Below are positions 45,015 to 46,425 of a stretch of DNA of 46,425 bases, one piece after another. A program made the position numbers and the translations under genes. This DNA is from Rhodocyclaceae bacterium (GTDB lineage Bacteria; Pseudomonadota; Gammaproteobacteria; Burkholderiales; Rhodocyclaceae). How positions within the stretch are numbered: position 1 is the first letter of the stretch; each line of letters begins with the position of its first letter. The stretch spans positions 1 to 46,425 of the forward strand of contig JAEUNM010000089.1 in NCBI GenBank assembly GCA_016791105.1. The letters run 5' to 3'. The notes under the pieces were generated by a model. The model ran no database searches and was not told the DNA's origin. It worked only from the letters and a program-made list of their open reading frames with translations.

Positions 45015-46013
45015 CTATATCATCCAGTAGGCCATACAATAACCAATTATAAGAAAGATTATTCCAATGCATATATACACATCTACACTTTGTGGCCAAG
45101 CCCGTTGCGGGCTGGGTATCTCGTGATCATCCGATTCTTCCCCCTCAAAGTCAGCGCAGTCATGCGCAGGTGCAAGGGTGCGTAATGCCTGCGCAAACTC
45201 GCCAGCAGTCGCATAGCGATCCTTTCGGTCGCGTGCCAATGCTTTTAGGGAAACGCTGTCGAAGGCGCTAGGCACGGCACCAGCTTTCTTCGAGGGAGGT
45301 GTGGGCACATCGTTGAGCACACGGTGCACGTACCCATCATCCGCGACGGGGCCAAATGGATGGGCGCCGGTAAGTAACTCATAGAAAATTACACCCGCTG
45401 AAAAAATGTCAGTACGACCATCTAAGTCCCGCCTGCTATTAAGTTGTTCCGGAGACATGTAGGCCGGGGTGCCCGGTGCGCGCCCATCCTTAGTAAGCGT
45501 TGACTCTGGAAGTCGCGCTATTCCGAAATCTATGACCGTGATGTGTTCGTTGGTCAGGTTTTCGTTGGATGAGAGTATTATGTTGCTTGGTTTGATGTCT
45601 CGATGTACAACGTCGTTTTTGTGGGAATGTTCCAGGGCGGCGAGAAGTTGATCCATAATCCGTAGAGACTTCCGTATAGGCAAACGTTTGCCTTTCTTAA
45701 AGACGCGCTTGAGATCTTCGCCGGGAACGTATTCCATGACCATGAATGGGCCGCCCTCGTATTCGCCGACATCGTGCACTATGACAATGTTTGGGTGCCG
45801 GAGCTTTCCTACCGCCTCCCACTCGGTTTTGAAACGCGTATGGTCTTCTTCGATTTCGTCTCGGTCTCTAAATTCGTGAAGCGATTCACGAAGCACCTTG
45901 ATCGCCACAACCCGTTTGGTTCGGGGGTCGAACGCTTTATACACCGTGCCAAAACTACCATTGCCGAGTTCGTTCTCGACGTAATATCTGCCGATCCTAT
46001 TCGGAACTTTCAT
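45015..46013 (-). CDS. Hanks-type Ser/Thr protein kinase with C-terminal membrane anchor
   Basis: This 332-aa kinase has all catalytic motifs: glycine loop LGNGSFGTVY (16-25), K39 in VAIKVL, HRDIKPSN (D139), DFG (D162), and GTPAYMSPEQL. The kinase domain ends near residue 275, followed by an acidic stretch (EGEESDDHE) and a terminal membrane helix (VDVYICIGIIFLIIGYCMAY) with almost nothing beyond it. It is thus tail-anchored, without a periplasmic sensor. ATG 46013 is chosen because the domain starts there; in-frame codons upstream to 46079 look non-coding. Base composition appears lower in GC than most of the window. It converges on the VWA operon. Confidence 0.92.
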   Translation of the reverse strand: MKVPNRIGRYYVENELGNGSFGTVYKAFDPRTKRVVAIKVLRESLHEFRDRDEIEEDHTRFKTEWEAVGKLRHPNIVIVHDVGEYEGGPFMVMEYVPGEDLKRVFKKGKRLPIRKSLRIMDQLLAALEHSHKNDVVHRDIKPSNIILSSNENLTNEHITVIDFGIARLPESTLTKDGRAPGTPAYMSPEQLNSRRDLDGRTDIFSAGVIFYELLTGAHPFGPVADDGYVHRVLNDVPTPPSKKAGAVPSAFDSVSLKALARDRKDRYATAGEFAQALRTLAPAHDCADFEGEESDDHEIPSPQRAWPQSVDVYICIGIIFLIIGYCMAYWMI

Positions 46014-46425
46014 TTGAGTGGATTTGAAACCCGGACGAAAAGGATGCCGACGACTGGACGTGTGACGCGGCAAGCGCAAGTTGTGGTCTCGATCGCGTAG
46101 CTAGTACACACTGCCTGAAATTGAATTGTATACCGGGAAGCTCTAGGCGGTAGACTCCAAGTCCGGCGGAATGTGTCAATAATTTTGCGATCGTTCCCAC
46201 GCTCCGGCGTGGGAAGGTGTCGTGCACCGCTCCAGCGGTGCGCACTGGCCGCAGGCGCGTGGGAACCGTCCAATGATTCTCAACGGTAACCGGTAACCCC
46301 GCGGCGTCCTTCCGCACCGCCGCGGGATAGGCCAAGATCGCCCCCGTCATCATCGCAGGCGGGAGAGCACTCGAATGGGAATGGTCAAAGGCGGCGCAGT
46401 TGGGGCGCGGCGGAGCGAGCAGCAG
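46014..46425. other. Right-hand end region upstream of the kinase gene
   Basis: It holds the kinase promoter region and a double hairpin repeat. An ATG at 46375 opens a plus-strand frame running off the edge, too short to judge. Confidence 0.4.
46194..46241. repeat. Double REP-like hairpin
   Basis: There are two consecutive perfect inverted repeats: TTCCCACGC-TCCG-GCGTGGGAA (46194-46215) and GCACCGC-TCCA-GCGGTGC (46224-46241). This is a dispersed repeat type common in proteobacteria. No T-run follows. Confidence 0.75.

Noticed and set aside
46375..46425. Start of a further plus-strand gene at the right edge
   Set aside because: Only 17 codons are visible, too little to support a call.

Overview
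The window looks like a chromosomal segment of a GC-rich betaproteobacterium. Pointers are an ESPR-type two-partner-secretion adhesin, two PEP-CTERM proteins, a sigma-54/NtrC-type nitrate assimilation operon, a fused B12 mutase (IcmF) and a proton-translocating transhydrogenase. The genus cannot be named from sequence reading alone. No rRNA, tRNA or CRISPR array was seen.

Layout. (1) 1-13772, minus strand: a two-partner secretion locus, with a TpsB outer-membrane transporter followed by a giant TpsA adhesin. At least 4002 codons of TpsA are visible and it runs off the left edge. It carries two embedded C-type-lectin-like domains and ends, as far as visible, in a YDG/MBG repeat stalk with a recent internal duplication. 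(2) About 14.1-14.6 kb: a frameshifted type I methyltransferase (hsdM) relic. (3) 14.7-21.1 kb: an AraC-type regulator divergent from icmF and an acyl-CoA synthetase, which together suggest branched/short-chain acid activation and carbon-skeleton rearrangement. (4) 21.3-25.8 kb, minus strand: nirB-nirD-narK, with a near-perfect sigma-54 promoter and an NtrC-type palindrome upstream and a terminator downstream. (5) 26.0-28.6 kb: a MaoC-type hydratase, a PP2C phosphatase and CorA. (6) 28.7-32.1 kb: a relic of the pntA N-terminus followed by intact pntA-pntB and a strong terminator. (7) 32.2-35.8 kb: two PEP-CTERM proteins in a repeat-rich stretch, and a truncated acetate-transporter-like gene. 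(8) 35.8-37.3 kb: no recognisable gene. (9) 37.3-40.6 kb: a sensorless sigma-54 activator and a DUF4157 (eCIS-core) protein with a C-terminal VanY/LAS-type peptidase, the best candidate here for an exported effector. (10) 41-46 kb: repeats, then a translationally coupled pair (membrane-anchored binding-protein-like protein and a lipoprotein with binding-protein and VWA domains), a broken downstream fragment, and a convergent membrane-anchored Ser/Thr kinase. This part looks less GC-rich than the rest.

The core metabolic genes (icmF, nirBD-narK, pntAB) look intact and ordinary. The accessory signal is in the adhesin, the eCIS-like effector and the VWA/kinase module. All function calls come from motifs and family resemblance read by eye; no database search was run.
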